NCBI RefSeq assembly: GCF_017051705.1
Contig: NZ_JAFIDJ010000001.1
Coordinates: 1,703,786 to 1,767,785 of the forward strand
Source: Algoriphagus lutimaris
Lineage (GTDB): Bacteria; Bacteroidota; Bacteroidia; Cytophagales; Cyclobacteriaceae
Direction: 5' to 3'
Length of the DNA: 64,000 nucleotides
Notes under the pieces: model-generated
The model's database searches: none
What the model saw: only the letters and a program-made list of their open reading frames with translations
What the model was told of the DNA's origin: nothing
Translations under genes and position numbers: made by a program
Shown here: piece after piece, positions 9,921 to 18,449 of the stretch
Position numbering within the stretch: position 1 is the first letter of the stretch
Layout: each line of letters begins with the position of its first letter

Positions 9921-10316
9921 ATGATTCACTTTGACGCCATTTTTCTCGTGGATGATGACCCCATCAATAACCTGATCAATAATAGGTTATTAAGTAAAGT
10001 TGAAGTTTCGGAAAATATTGAGGAATTTCTTGAGGGTCAATTTGCTATTGAACGAGTCTCCGAAATCCCTTCTCATAAAAAAATCCTGATTTTTCTGGAC
10101 ATCAATATGCCTGTAATGAATGGCTGGGAGTTTCTAGAAATCTATCAAGAAAAATTCCCTGATAGAAACAACAAAATCATCATCCTATCAAGCTCCATTG
10201 ATTTTCAAGACCGTCAAAAAGCAGAAGAATATAGTATTGTCTCGGGCTTTTTAGAGAAGCCGCTTACTCTTGACAAAATCAAACTACAACTTACCCATTA
10301 CGAGGAAGAAGGTTAA
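9921..10316 (+). CDS. Single-domain response regulator (CheY-like receiver)
   Basis: 131 residues from the ATG at 9921; an upstream TTG at 9876 is less likely because the receiver fold begins at FLVDDDP. It has acidic pocket Asp11-Asp12, phosphoacceptor Asp60 (IFLDINMPVMNG), the switch Ser region (IILSSS, 87-92) and Lys113 (LEKPLT). There is no output domain, so it probably acts by protein-protein contact. No kinase is adjacent. Such stand-alone receivers, whose NxxxN-containing alpha-1 (NNLINNRLL) is typical of the Bacteroidota group, are common in the phylum. Confidence 0.9.
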   Translation: MIHFDAIFLVDDDPINNLINNRLLSKVEVSENIEEFLEGQFAIERVSEIPSHKKILIFLDINMPVMNGWEFLEIYQEKFPDRNNKIIILSSSIDFQDRQKAEEYSIVSGFLEKPLTLDKIKLQLTHYEEEG

Positions 10317-10386
10317 TTGATTGCAGAGTCAATCCAGCTAGCTAATAGCTTTAATTAACTCTTGAAAAGTACTTTTAGAGCCATAA

Positions 10387-10404
10387 AATATCTTCGAAGA
10401 TATT
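10387..10404. repeat. 18-bp perfect palindrome
   Basis: AATATCTTCGAAGATATT is exactly self-complementary. It lies between the response regulator and the convergent peptidase gene, 71 bases after the regulator stop. No T-run follows, so it is not a standard terminator; it could be a 3'-end hairpin or a protein site. Confidence 0.6.
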
Positions 10405-10420
10405 CTATTCGCGTTTTAAC

Positions 10421-10477
10421 AAAAAAAATAACCAGCAACCTATTCCATTTTTACAGTTGATTGAAACAGGCTGCTGG
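10421..10477 (-). terminator. Probable terminator of the S10 peptidase gene
   Basis: Read on the minus strand, CCAGCAGCC (10477-10469) pairs with GGTTGCTGG (10440-10432) with one G-T pair, then TTATTTTTTTT. The 28-nt loop is long. Confidence 0.5.
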
Positions 10478-10486
10478 ATTCCATTT

Positions 10487-11992
10487 TTATTTTCTTAAAG
10501 TGTCAGAAATAAAATCCTTTAGATCTGCTCTAAATTTAGCTGCCGACGGTAAATGAGTATACATCATATGTCCTGCTTCATAATAGGTCATTTTAATTCT
10601 ATCTGTGGCCGATTTTGGCAATCCTAAATGAGAAATAGAGTGTTCTACCCCATAAAACACAGTTGCTAAATCATAATAACCATTCATGATCAACACTTTC
10701 ATATTTGGATCCTTACTTAACGCATCCGCCATATCAGGAAGGGTGGTAATCGCACCGGTTGTTCCCCAATATTGGTTTCCGCTATGAGACCAATCCCATT
10801 TAAAACCATCTTTGCTGTAGGCAGAAGGAGCATACATTAAATCCTTACTTACTCCCAAAGCACCATGGAAGTAATCTAAGAACAAACTGGTGTACGCTGG
10901 AGAAATCGCATCACTTTGAGGATCTGTAAATGCAGACATAGAAAGAGGATCCAAATTGATCCCTTTATACCTGGAATCCAATCTACCTACTGTCATACCT
11001 TCATCTCTTAGGAGCTCCTGAAAGGTCTCACCTGCATTCAATTTTAAATCAGCTCTTTTCCAAATCTCTGCATCAATTCCGGTAAATCCTTCAAGTTTTT
11101 GTGCAATGGAATTCTTTTCAGTATCAGAAATGGTATTCCCTTTAAATAAAGCCGGAGCATATTCATTTTCGGTAAACTCTCTTACTTCCTGTACAAAGGA
11201 CTCAATATCCGCTCCTTTATTGGTTATTTTATCATGATATCTTGCCGTTACAGCTACAGTAGGTAAATAAGCAATATTTGAAATATCCTCATTTGGAACA
11301 AAAAACAAAGTTCTTAAATCAAATACTGAAGAAACCATGATCACCCCATTCAAGGCATATCCTTGATTCAATAAATAGCTCATTACACCTGCATTTCTGA
11401 AAGTTCCATAGCTTTCTCCCAAAATATATTTTGGAGAATTCAACCGGTCATATTCCTTAAGAAATTGCATAATGAATAAGCTGACACTTCTGATATCCTG
11501 GTCTACCCCCCAAAAATCCTTGCCGGTAGCATCACCGATAGGAACGCTTAAGCCCGTACCTACTGGATCCATCATGACCACATCTGCTACATCCAAAATG
11601 GAGAATTCATTGTTGGTAAGCTCATAAGGACCTGCCTGATTGTAATTAGGATCATCTAATACAATTCGTTTTGGCCCCATAATACCCATGTGAAGCCAAT
11701 AAGAAGAGGATCCTGGACCTCCATTGTAAGAAAAGATAATGGGTCGATCTTTTTCAGGGTTCTCCTTAAAATAGGCAGTAAAACCAAATAGTGCGATCGG
11801 CTTATTTTGTTCATCCTTCAATTCGAAGGTCCCGGCTTTCGCATTCAGGTTAATGGTCTTGCCATCTATTGTGACTGACTGCTTGGACTCAAACACCTGT
11901 GCTTTTGGCGTATCTTTTTCCGTTTCAGGCTTTTCCTGTGCAAAAGCAAAACCGGTTACGAGAAATAGGATTAGTACTAATCTTATCTTCAT
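10487..11992 (-). CDS. Secreted S10 family peptidase (serine carboxypeptidase-like)
   Basis: 501 residues with a signal peptide (cleavage after FAFAQ, about residue 19). The alpha/beta-hydrolase features of family S10 are all visible: oxyanion segment NGGPGSSS (90-97), nucleophile Ser194 in GESYG, Asp441 in NGYYDLAT and His475 in AGHMMYTH. S10 enzymes cleave C-terminal residues from peptides; bacterial members of this subfamily are uncharacterised and could be exported peptidases or acyl esterases. It is followed in the same direction (downstream on the minus strand) by its own terminator. The upstream amidohydrolase gene has a terminator too, so this gene is probably expressed alone. Confidence 0.9.
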   Translation of the reverse strand: MKIRLVLILFLVTGFAFAQEKPETEKDTPKAQVFESKQSVTIDGKTINLNAKAGTFELKDEQNKPIALFGFTAYFKENPEKDRPIIFSYNGGPGSSSYWLHMGIMGPKRIVLDDPNYNQAGPYELTNNEFSILDVADVVMMDPVGTGLSVPIGDATGKDFWGVDQDIRSVSLFIMQFLKEYDRLNSPKYILGESYGTFRNAGVMSYLLNQGYALNGVIMVSSVFDLRTLFFVPNEDISNIAYLPTVAVTARYHDKITNKGADIESFVQEVREFTENEYAPALFKGNTISDTEKNSIAQKLEGFTGIDAEIWKRADLKLNAGETFQELLRDEGMTVGRLDSRYKGINLDPLSMSAFTDPQSDAISPAYTSLFLDYFHGALGVSKDLMYAPSAYSKDGFKWDWSHSGNQYWGTTGAITTLPDMADALSKDPNMKVLIMNGYYDLATVFYGVEHSISHLGLPKSATDRIKMTYYEAGHMMYTHLPSAAKFRADLKDFISDTLRK

Positions 11993-12036
11993 GATTCTTT
12001 GATTTAGATTGGTTGATATAGTTTAATTTAAGACAT

Positions 12037-12059
12037 AAAAAGCCGAAAACTCGGGCTTT
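12037..12059 (-). terminator. Terminator of the amidohydrolase gene
   Basis: On the minus strand AAAGCC and GGCTTT pair, extended by a CG pair with one bulged C, followed by a T-run. It begins just after the stop codon at 12063. Confidence 0.75.
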
Positions 12060-12062
12060 CAA

Positions 12063-13340
12063 TTATTGTTTGTAGACTTTTCCTTCTTTCATGACAAATA
12101 CTACTTCCTTCATCACTGATATATTCTGCTCTGGATCGCCATTTACTGCGATGATATCTGCTATTTTACCTCCTTCTATAGAGCCTAATTTATCTTCAAT
12201 ATTCATGAATATTGCATTGGTGATGGTGGCTGCCTGAATAGCTTCCAAACTTGGCATTCCTGCTTCTACCATGTATACAAATTCCCGATAATTGTCTCCA
12301 TGTGGGTACACTCCCGCATCCGTTCCAAAAGCGATTTTGACTCCACTTTTATAGGCTTTAGCAAATGTATCTTGAATTTGAGAACCTATTCTTCTTGCTT
12401 TCTCAGCCACAACCAGAGGGTAATAGCCTGGAACCTCAGCCAACTGAGCAGCAGTCATTCCGGCAGTAATGGTAGGTACGTACCAGGTTCCCTTTTCCTT
12501 CATTAAGCTCATGGTCTCATCAGTCATCATAGTCCCATGTTCGATTGAATGAACCCCAGCTTTCACTGCCCGTTGCATTCCTTCATCTCCATGCGCATGT
12601 GCTGCCACATGGATTCCAAAATCATTGGCAGTTTGAACAATCGCATCCAATTCGTCCTGCTGAAATTGTGGAGCTGACCCATCTCTAGCCACGGACAAAA
12701 CTCCACCTGTGGCAGTTACTTTGATGACATCCGATCCGTATTTTACGGCTTGACGCACAGCTTTTCTTGCTTCATAGGGCCCATTTATTACTCCTTGATC
12801 TGGCCCTGGGTCCCCCATCAAATCTCTTTTAACTCCATTCGTCGGGTCTGCATGACCTCCTGTCGGAGCAATGGATTTTCCTGCCGTATAAATTCTTGGA
12901 CCATCCACCCTTCCAGCAGCAATGGCATTTCTCAAAGCAATATTCACTCCGGATCCTCCTAAATCACGAACAGTGGTAAAACCGGCCATCAGAGTTTTTT
13001 CAGCAAAAGGGATCGCTTTGTAAGCTATGTCAGCCTCATTGTCTCTAAAGCCATCTACGTATCTGGTTGGGCTCGTTTCTCCCTCAATATGCACGTGCAT
13101 ATCCATCAAACCCGGCATCACTGTACTGCTTTTCAGATCGATGGTTTGATCACTACCTCCCCCAGTTTGATATCCTGAACTAACAGATACAATTCTATCT
13201 CCTTCTACCATAATGGTCTGCTCAGTAAGGATTTTTTTGGTTTTCACATCCACTAGTTTTCCAGCGTGGATGTATATTTTTTGCGCAAAAACTCCAAGGG
13301 ATAGCATCAATGCCAATCCCGAAAGAACTAATTTCCTCAT
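12063..13340 (-). CDS. Secreted amidohydrolase family protein (imidazolonepropionase/prolidase-like)
   Basis: 425 residues with a signal peptide ending FAQ (residue 20). The metal-dependent TIM-barrel hydrolase residues are in place: His82 and His84 (DMHVHIEG), bridging Lys207 (DVIKVTATGG), His248/His250 (AAHAHGDEG), His268 (SIEHGTM) and Asp341 (FGTDAGVYPHGD). This subgroup includes Xaa-Pro dipeptidases and other C-N hydrolases; the real substrate cannot be deduced. A periplasmic or extracellular role in peptide turnover fits its position next to the S10 peptidase, though each gene has its own terminator. Confidence 0.9.
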   Translation of the reverse strand: MRKLVLSGLALMLSLGVFAQKIYIHAGKLVDVKTKKILTEQTIMVEGDRIVSVSSGYQTGGGSDQTIDLKSSTVMPGLMDMHVHIEGETSPTRYVDGFRDNEADIAYKAIPFAEKTLMAGFTTVRDLGGSGVNIALRNAIAAGRVDGPRIYTAGKSIAPTGGHADPTNGVKRDLMGDPGPDQGVINGPYEARKAVRQAVKYGSDVIKVTATGGVLSVARDGSAPQFQQDELDAIVQTANDFGIHVAAHAHGDEGMQRAVKAGVHSIEHGTMMTDETMSLMKEKGTWYVPTITAGMTAAQLAEVPGYYPLVVAEKARRIGSQIQDTFAKAYKSGVKIAFGTDAGVYPHGDNYREFVYMVEAGMPSLEAIQAATITNAIFMNIEDKLGSIEGGKIADIIAVNGDPEQNISVMKEVVFVMKEGKVYKQ

Positions 13341-13386
13341 AGGTGATGGGTTGGTTGGTTAAATTATGAAGCAGTTTAACAAAAAA

Positions 13387-13794
13387 TCAGGAGAATGGCT
13401 CTCCGGTCTTCAATTGATAACATCGCTCGTGTAAGTGAAAGCCCAGTTTCTGATAAAAACCTTCAGCATCCTCTGCAGCAAACAAAATTAAACGGGCAGA
13501 AGGAGCAATTTCTCTCGTTTTTAAAAGCATTTCTCTACCAACTCCTTTTCTTTGATAGTCTTCGATTACCGCTAAATCTGCAATAAAAGTTCGGTAACAG
13601 AAATCTGAAATTCCTCTCATAAAACCTATCAGCTTTCCTTCCTCCCTTGCGGTAACCCAAAGATTTGCTCCTTTCACCATTTGAGTTAATAAAGCTACAT
13701 CTTCCATGGGCCTACGTTTGGCCAAGGTAGAAGCATTCAAAACATAGATAAATTCTTCCAATTGAATGATTTGCTCTTGCTGTATAGAGATCAT
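13387..13794 (-). CDS. GNAT family N-acetyltransferase
   Basis: 135 residues. The acetyl-CoA pyrophosphate loop is ADLAVIEDYQRKGVGREML (about 73-91; R/Q-x-x-G-x-G/A as QRKGVG), followed by the splayed beta5 ILFAAEDAEGFYQKLGF typical of the fold. The acceptor substrate is unknown. It is preceded on the same strand by the broken GNAT gene at 13807-14087, with a gap of 12 bases. Confidence 0.88.
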   Translation of the reverse strand: MISIQQEQIIQLEEFIYVLNASTLAKRRPMEDVALLTQMVKGANLWVTAREEGKLIGFMRGISDFCYRTFIADLAVIEDYQRKGVGREMLLKTREIAPSARLILFAAEDAEGFYQKLGFHLHERCYQLKTGEPFS

Positions 13795-13806
13795 TTTGGC
13801 AGTTAA

Positions 13807-14087
13807 TCAAGTTAATATGTCTTGCAAGTCTTCACGCTTCCTAAAAATAGCTTTCGCAAATGGGCATAGAGGTAATACCTTAATTCCTTCCTTTCTTACA
13901 TACTCAGCCAAAGCTTCCAATAATTTCGCCCCAATACCTTGGCCTTTAAGTGATTCATCCACTTCTGTGTGTTCAATAATCATCTTTTTTGGCCCTGCCA
14001 TGAATAGACCATCTCTGCAAATCTCTTCGCTTCTTCTTCTACAAAAAAAGATCCTTTTCGACCATCAGATTGATGTTGTATTTCCAT
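13807..14087 (-). pseudogene. GNAT family (COG2388/YjdJ-like) acetyltransferase, frameshifted
   Basis: Two reading frames together make one small GNAT of about 94 residues. The N-terminal half starts at the ATG at 14087 (MEIQHQSDGRKGSFF ... AKRFAEMVYS) and runs into a TGA in its own frame at about residue 36. The C-terminal half (MAGPKKMIIEHTEVDES, then LKGQGIGAKLLEAL and LPLCPFAKAIF) is in the next frame, starting at 14001. The family normally reads through ...MVYSMAGPKK... as one chain, so a single base is missing near 14002-14006. The acetyl-CoA loop (GQGIGAKL) is intact in the second half. A sequencing error is the main alternative. Confidence 0.8.
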
Positions 14088-14101
14088 TATCAATACTAAA
14101 A

Positions 14102-14521
14102 TCAGCTTTTTGTTTTGTCTTCAACCATGTCATCATAGGCCTCATTTTTGGGCTCCCAGAGCTCTATGCTATGCCCATCAGGATCTAAAATATGGACAAA
14201 TTTCCCATAATCATAAGTTTCAATTTCATCTAAAATAGTCACTCCTTCTTTTTTTAACTCTTCCACTAACTCCTGCAGATTTTCTACACAGTAATTGATC
14301 ATAAAATCCTTTTCCGAAGGCTTGAAATAGGTGGTGTCATCCTTCATGGGAGACCATTGTAAAAATTCTTTTTGCTCTGGGTTATCAGAACTCCTATACT
14401 CAAAAGTGGTCCCATAATCATCCGTATGTAGTCCCAGGTGTTTTTTGTACCAATCTTTGGTTTTTGCTGGGTCTTTCACTTTAAAGAAAATACCCCCTAC
14501 TCCTGTAACGCGCTTTTTCAT
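14102..14521 (-). CDS. VOC family protein (glyoxalase/bleomycin-resistance fold)
   Basis: 139 residues forming two beta-alpha-beta-beta-beta modules. Module one is GVGGIFFKVKDPAKTKDWYKKHLGL; module two begins FMINYCVENLQELVEELKKEGV and ends FVHILDPDGHSIELWEP, the standard VOC C-terminal metal Glu motif (IELWEP). It could be a dioxygenase, lyase or resistance protein; the family is too broad for a substrate call. There are 14 bases between its stop and the broken GNAT start. Confidence 0.88.
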   Translation of the reverse strand: MKKRVTGVGGIFFKVKDPAKTKDWYKKHLGLHTDDYGTTFEYRSSDNPEQKEFLQWSPMKDDTTYFKPSEKDFMINYCVENLQELVEELKKEGVTILDEIETYDYGKFVHILDPDGHSIELWEPKNEAYDDMVEDKTKS

Positions 14522-14537
14522 TCTTATTTAGATTAGG

Positions 14538-14897
14538 TTATTCTTTTCCTTTTACAATCAAAAACCAATCTCCTTCTAGCTCCAAGTACCCATAATCATA
14601 GCAGTAATGGTATTGATTTCCCTTTTTATTAGTGTACAAATGCGTGAAATATTTAAAATTGAATCCTGCTCTCATTAATTTATCTCTTGGTGATTTAGCC
14701 ATGCTTTCACCTTCTGGGATCAAACTTTCTAAAATATTCCGGTTCTTTTTAAGGGCATAATTAATATTCCGAATCAAATTGGTGGTGATTGCATTTTGCT
14801 GGTAGTTGTAACTATTCCGGCAGGAATCATCACAAAACTTTTTGTCTACTCTACCTCGTATTGGCTCACCACAATTCAAACAGGTTCTTTTTTCCAT
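14538..14897 (-). CDS. Small zinc-ribbon protein (DUF2116-like)
   Basis: 119 residues. The N-terminus has a treble-clef/zinc-ribbon pattern CLNCGEPIRGRVDKKFCDDSC (Cys5-x2-Cys8 ... Cys22-x3-Cys26), followed by a basic helical region (NLIRNINYALKKNRNILESL) and a mixed domain rich in aromatic residues (HLYTNKKGNQYHYCYDYGY). It is known in Bacteroidota as an uncharacterised zinc-ribbon protein, probably nucleic-acid or protein binding. No signal peptide. Confidence 0.8.
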   Translation of the reverse strand: MEKRTCLNCGEPIRGRVDKKFCDDSCRNSYNYQQNAITTNLIRNINYALKKNRNILESLIPEGESMAKSPRDKLMRAGFNFKYFTHLYTNKKGNQYHYCYDYGYLELEGDWFLIVKGKE

Positions 14898-14983
14898 GTA
14901 TTATTCAAAAAAGTAAACCTTAATCTACTAAATAAAAAGAAAAGTTTAGGCAATTACTTGAGGTGAAATCAATCCAATTCATT

Positions 14984-16141
14984 TTACAATTCCCCCTTGA
15001 TCACCTCTTGCAATTTGGCTACGTCCTCCCCGGTGTTGAAGACATTTACCGAAATCCTCAGATTTTCTCCTCTAGCAGAAAGATAAACCTGATTTTGATC
15101 CAACTTATTTTTAAGGGAAATCAGATCAAGTTTTCCCGGCAATTTGGGGGCGATCAGGTGATATGCTAAATAATCATCTTCTTCTACCAAACCTCCAATT
15201 TCTTTCATAAACTGTCTCAACGGCTCATTTAGCACTCGAGCGTATTCCTGTATTCCCTCTGGTTTCCACTCAAGCAATTGATTCAAACTTGCTTTTAACA
15301 TCGGCATCATAATGAAATTACTAGTTTCGCCAACATTGAACCTGCCTGCTCCGGCCTGGTATTGATCTGCATAATCAGACAAGGAGCTAAAATTTCGTGC
15401 ATTTACCCTATTCATCCAGGATTCTTCCAATGGAGTTCCATCCAGAAATTTTTCTCCAATAAAGGCCAAGGCAATGGAATAAGGGCCAAGAAGCCATTTA
15501 TAGGTTGCACAGATCAATGCATCTATTTTAAACTCCTTCACATTCATTGGCATTGCCCCTACTGACTGCGTCCCATCTACAATAAAGTAAGCGCCCACTT
15601 CCTGGCACCTCTCTCCAATCGCCTTTAAGTCAAACTTTACCCCACTCATCCAATGGATAGAGGAAATTAAAATTACAGCAGTATCCTCATCAATACTTTC
15701 CAAAATCCGCTGATTCCAAGAGGCTCCTTTTTGATCCTCCATTGGGTCAGGGCCAACAGTCACCAAGTGAGCTCCATGTTCCTTTACCCAGCGCTCCAAG
15801 GAAAAATATCCACTTGGAAACTCATCTTTCACCACAATTGCTTTTTTGCCTTTTCCTCCTGGTACATTATTCAACACAGAAGTAAACCCATAAGAAGTAG
15901 ACGGAATTACAGCTACTTCATTGGCTTCACAATTTACCAATAAACCAAAAGAGGTCCTCACTTCCATTACCCCATCAAAAAAATCATCTTGGGTAAACTC
16001 AAAAGGATTCCTTTGTTTAATAATTGACTGGATACCGGCTTCTTCCGAACTCCCAAGTAATGGGGCACGATAGGCATTATTTAAGTAGTGGACCCCTGAT
16101 TTCAGATTAAAAAGGTGTTTTTGACAAGAAAGCATATACAA
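14984..16141 (-). CDS. Class V aminotransferase-fold PLP enzyme
   Basis: 385 residues. Fold-type I signatures: PLP ring-stacking/phosphate region PSTSYGFTSVLNNV (about 80-93), Asp189 in IVDGTQSVGA that pairs with the pyridine nitrogen, Gln192, and the Schiff-base Lys215 in CATYKWLLGP. The start HLFNLKSGVHYLNNAYRAPL is typical of the cysteine desulfurase/kynureninase-like group. The active-site Cys loop of a SufS-type desulfurase is not evident, so a lyase, epimerase or isopenicillin-epimerase-like role is equally possible. Met3 is an alternative start. Confidence 0.85.
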   Translation of the reverse strand: MYMLSCQKHLFNLKSGVHYLNNAYRAPLLGSSEEAGIQSIIKQRNPFEFTQDDFFDGVMEVRTSFGLLVNCEANEVAVIPSTSYGFTSVLNNVPGGKGKKAIVVKDEFPSGYFSLERWVKEHGAHLVTVGPDPMEDQKGASWNQRILESIDEDTAVILISSIHWMSGVKFDLKAIGERCQEVGAYFIVDGTQSVGAMPMNVKEFKIDALICATYKWLLGPYSIALAFIGEKFLDGTPLEESWMNRVNARNFSSLSDYADQYQAGAGRFNVGETSNFIMMPMLKASLNQLLEWKPEGIQEYARVLNEPLRQFMKEIGGLVEEDDYLAYHLIAPKLPGKLDLISLKNKLDQNQVYLSARGENLRISVNVFNTGEDVAKLQEVIKGEL

Positions 16142-16251
16142 TAAGAATTAATTATTACTAGTTCACTCGGTTACCAATGATTTGATCCAAACTCCTCATA
16201 TGATTTCTTCCCTTTTTGAAACAGAATTACAAATCATTTAAATTCTATCTT

Positions 16252-16743
16252 TCAAAGTGTTTTATACATGATATAAGTGTTTACTAAACCTAATTTTTGA
16301 TGTCTAAACCCATTAGGAGTCGTTCCTATGATCTCAAAACCAAAATTCTTCCAAAGGCGAACGGCCGCTTGATTGGTGCTGATTACTATATTAAACTGAA
16401 TGGCACGATAACCTTGCGCTTTCGCAAAGGCAAGTGAATGTTCACACAAAACTTTTCCTAAACCTTTGCCTTGATGGTCAGGATGAACCATATAGCTGCA
16501 ATTTGCAATATGATTTCCTAATCCAATTTGATTCGGTTTAATGATGTAGGTAGCCAAAACACCCTCATTTTCATCTTCCAAAACAAAGGTATTCATGTAA
16601 GACGCAAACCAATACTCTCTCAACTTTTCTTTGGGTGTATCGGGTTCAAAAACATAAGTATCCCCTGATTGGATCACTTTTGAGAAAATCTCCCAAACTC
16701 CATTTTCATCTTGTTCGAAAGTTGATTGACGAATGATATACAT
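16252..16743 (-). CDS. GNAT family N-acetyltransferase
   Basis: 163 residues with MVHPDHQGKGLGKVLCEHSLAFAKAQGYRAIQFNIV at about 86-121, containing the acetyl-CoA loop QGKGLG, and NQAAVRLWKNFGFEIIGT as the C-terminal helix and strand. This resembles the group that acetylates small amines, amino acids or antibiotics (phosphinothricin-type), but no substrate can be assigned. It is transcribed away from the arsenosugar genes, with 288 bases between them. Confidence 0.9.
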   Translation of the reverse strand: MYIIRQSTFEQDENGVWEIFSKVIQSGDTYVFEPDTPKEKLREYWFASYMNTFVLEDENEGVLATYIIKPNQIGLGNHIANCSYMVHPDHQGKGLGKVLCEHSLAFAKAQGYRAIQFNIVISTNQAAVRLWKNFGFEIIGTTPNGFRHQKLGLVNTYIMYKTL

Positions 16744-17031
16744 ATTACATTTGAAAAATGATATCTAACAAATCTATCGAAAAATGGGTTGGATTTCAGT
16801 ACCTCTCTTAAAACATAAAACTTATAAAAGTCCACCAATCAAAAAATCTTGTAAGTTCGATTACTAATTGAACCTTTTTAAAGGATTTGAAATTCCAAAC
16901 ATGTCTTATGATTTGAAATTTTAAATGAATCAAATGTCAATTACGAGACAAAAGGAGTATTAAAAGAACTTGAAATAGCCTTAAAAAGTAAAAACTCATT
17001 AATTCAAATAAAATTCAAGCTACCCCTCACC
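16744..17031 (+). promoter_or_regulatory. Divergent control region before the arsenosugar genes
   Basis: An AT-rich 288-bp region between the minus-strand GNAT and the plus-strand CMD/arsS pair. GATTTGAAATT occurs twice, at 16884-16894 and 16910-16920, 26 bp apart. The second copy begins an inverted repeat ATTTGA-N13-TCAAAT (16911-16935). These could be operators, for example for an arsenic-responsive repressor, but no regulator gene is nearby and no clear -7 box was found. Confidence 0.35.
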
Positions 17032-17367
17032 ATGCAAAAAACATATTACGATCCTGCAGATTTAAAGAAATTTGGAAAAATCTCAGAATGGAATGAAGAG
17101 CTAGGAAAGAAATTTTTCGAGTATTATAACAGCGTCTTTGAAGAAGGAGAATTGTCTGCAAGAGAAAAATCCCTGATTGCTTTAGCGGTAGCACATACCA
17201 TCCAATGTCCTTATTGTATAGATGCTTATACCGGAGATGGCCTTCAAAGAGGAATCACCAAAGGCGAGATGATGGAAGCATTGCATGTAGCCTGTGCCAT
17301 CAGAGGAGGAGCAACGCTTGTTCATGGAGTGCAGATGATGAATAAAGTGAATAAACTGGAAATGTAA
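17032..17367 (+). CDS. Arsenosugar biosynthesis-associated CMD/AhpD-like protein
   Basis: 111 residues of the carboxymuconolactone decarboxylase/AhpD fold. The redox motif CPYC (Cys59-x2-Cys62, in HTIQCPYCIDAYT) and the downstream EMMEALHVACAIRGGATLVHG helix match the peroxidase-like subfamily found next to ArsS. It stops directly before the arsS ATG (17365-17367, then 17368), so the two are translated in tandem. Its exact step is unknown; a thiol-dependent redox or peroxidase role is proposed for the family. Confidence 0.88.
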   Translation: MQKTYYDPADLKKFGKISEWNEELGKKFFEYYNSVFEEGELSAREKSLIALAVAHTIQCPYCIDAYTGDGLQRGITKGEMMEALHVACAIRGGATLVHGVQMMNKVNKLEM

Positions 17368-18423
17368 ATGATGATTCAATCTCTAAATCGTAGGAAGAGT
17401 GACTTGGCAAAGGCGGAAAAGCAATTGGAGATTTTATCCGATGGCCCATTTGCAGAGGGAGAACTTCCTACTTTTCAAAAGAAAATTGCAGTGTCAGGAC
17501 AATTCCCCCTTCGTCCAAAAAAACTAGAAATCCTACAGATCAATGTGGGCTATATGTGCAACCAAGTTTGTAAACATTGCCATGTAGACGCGGGACCAGA
17601 CAGAAAAGAAATAATGACCCGCCAAACCATGTCTCAGTGCTTGGAAGTATTAAAAAGTACCTCTGCGCACACACTTGACTTAACCGGTGGAGCCCCTGAG
17701 ATGAACCCTGATTTTCGTTGGTTCGTAGAGGAAGCAAGTAAGATTGGTGTGCAGGACTTTATCGTAAGGTCCAATCTGACGATCCTGAGGTCCAACAAAA
17801 AATACCATGATTTGCCTGAGTTTTTCAAAAAACACAGGGTTCATGTAGTGAGCTCTATGCCTCATTGGACCAAAGGAAAGACAGACTCCCAACGAGGAAG
17901 TGGAGTATTTGAACAATCTATTGAGGCGTTGAAAAACCTGAATGAGGTAGGTTATGGAAAAGAAGGGACTGGTTTAAAATTAGATTTGGTTTATAATCCT
18001 TCAGGAGCATTTTTACCAGGGGATCAGGCAGCTTTGGAAGCTGATTTCAAAAAAGCCCTTAGAGAAGATTTTGGTATCGAATTCAATAATTTATTCGCCT
18101 TAGCCAATCTTCCCATAAGTAGGTTTTTGGACTATTTGATAGCATCCGATAATTACGAGGAGTACATGTATACCTTGGTGGAAGCCTATAATCCTGCTAC
18201 TGTTGCCAATGTGATGTGTACCAATACCCTTTCTGTAAGTTGGGATGGGTATTTATACGATTGCGATTTCAATCAAATGCTTCATCTTCCAGTGAAGAGT
18301 TCCATCAAACATATTTCCGAATACCAAGAAGGAATACTTCAAGACCGGGATATTGCCATCAGTCAACATTGCTATGGATGTACTGCCGGAGCTGGAAGTA
18401 GCTGTCAGGGTAGTGTGTCTTAA
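17368..18423 (+). CDS. arsS: Arsenosugar biosynthesis radical SAM protein ArsS
   Basis: 351 residues. The radical SAM motif is Cys64-x3-Cys68-x2-Cys71 (GYMCNQVCKHCHVDAGP), and the hallmark C-terminus is CYGCTAGAGSSCQG (Cys335, Cys338, Cys346). Family knowledge: ArsS joins a 5'-deoxyadenosyl group from SAM to dimethylarsenic, giving an arsenosugar precursor. The methyltransferase ArsM that makes dimethylarsenic is not in the window. The gene begins at the base after the upstream stop codon (two consecutive ATGs, 17368 and 17371) and is followed by a strong terminator. Confidence 0.92.
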   Translation: MMIQSLNRRKSDLAKAEKQLEILSDGPFAEGELPTFQKKIAVSGQFPLRPKKLEILQINVGYMCNQVCKHCHVDAGPDRKEIMTRQTMSQCLEVLKSTSAHTLDLTGGAPEMNPDFRWFVEEASKIGVQDFIVRSNLTILRSNKKYHDLPEFFKKHRVHVVSSMPHWTKGKTDSQRGSGVFEQSIEALKNLNEVGYGKEGTGLKLDLVYNPSGAFLPGDQAALEADFKKALREDFGIEFNNLFALANLPISRFLDYLIASDNYEEYMYTLVEAYNPATVANVMCTNTLSVSWDGYLYDCDFNQMLHLPVKSSIKHISEYQEGILQDRDIAISQHCYGCTAGAGSSCQGSVS

Positions 18424-18448
18424 AAAAGGCAGAGTTTTCTGCCTTTTT
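18423..18448. terminator. Bidirectional terminator between arsS and the SGNH gene
   Basis: AAAAAGGCAGA and TCTGCCTTTTT flank a 4-nt loop. The A-run and T-run on both sides allow it to serve arsS (plus) and the convergent SGNH gene (minus, stop at 18450). Confidence 0.92.
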
Positions 18449-18449
18449 A

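Noticed and set aside
16161-16202. Tiny minus-strand frame after the GNAT gene (MRSLDQIIGNRVN)
   Set aside because: Thirteen codons and no conserved pattern; could be chance.
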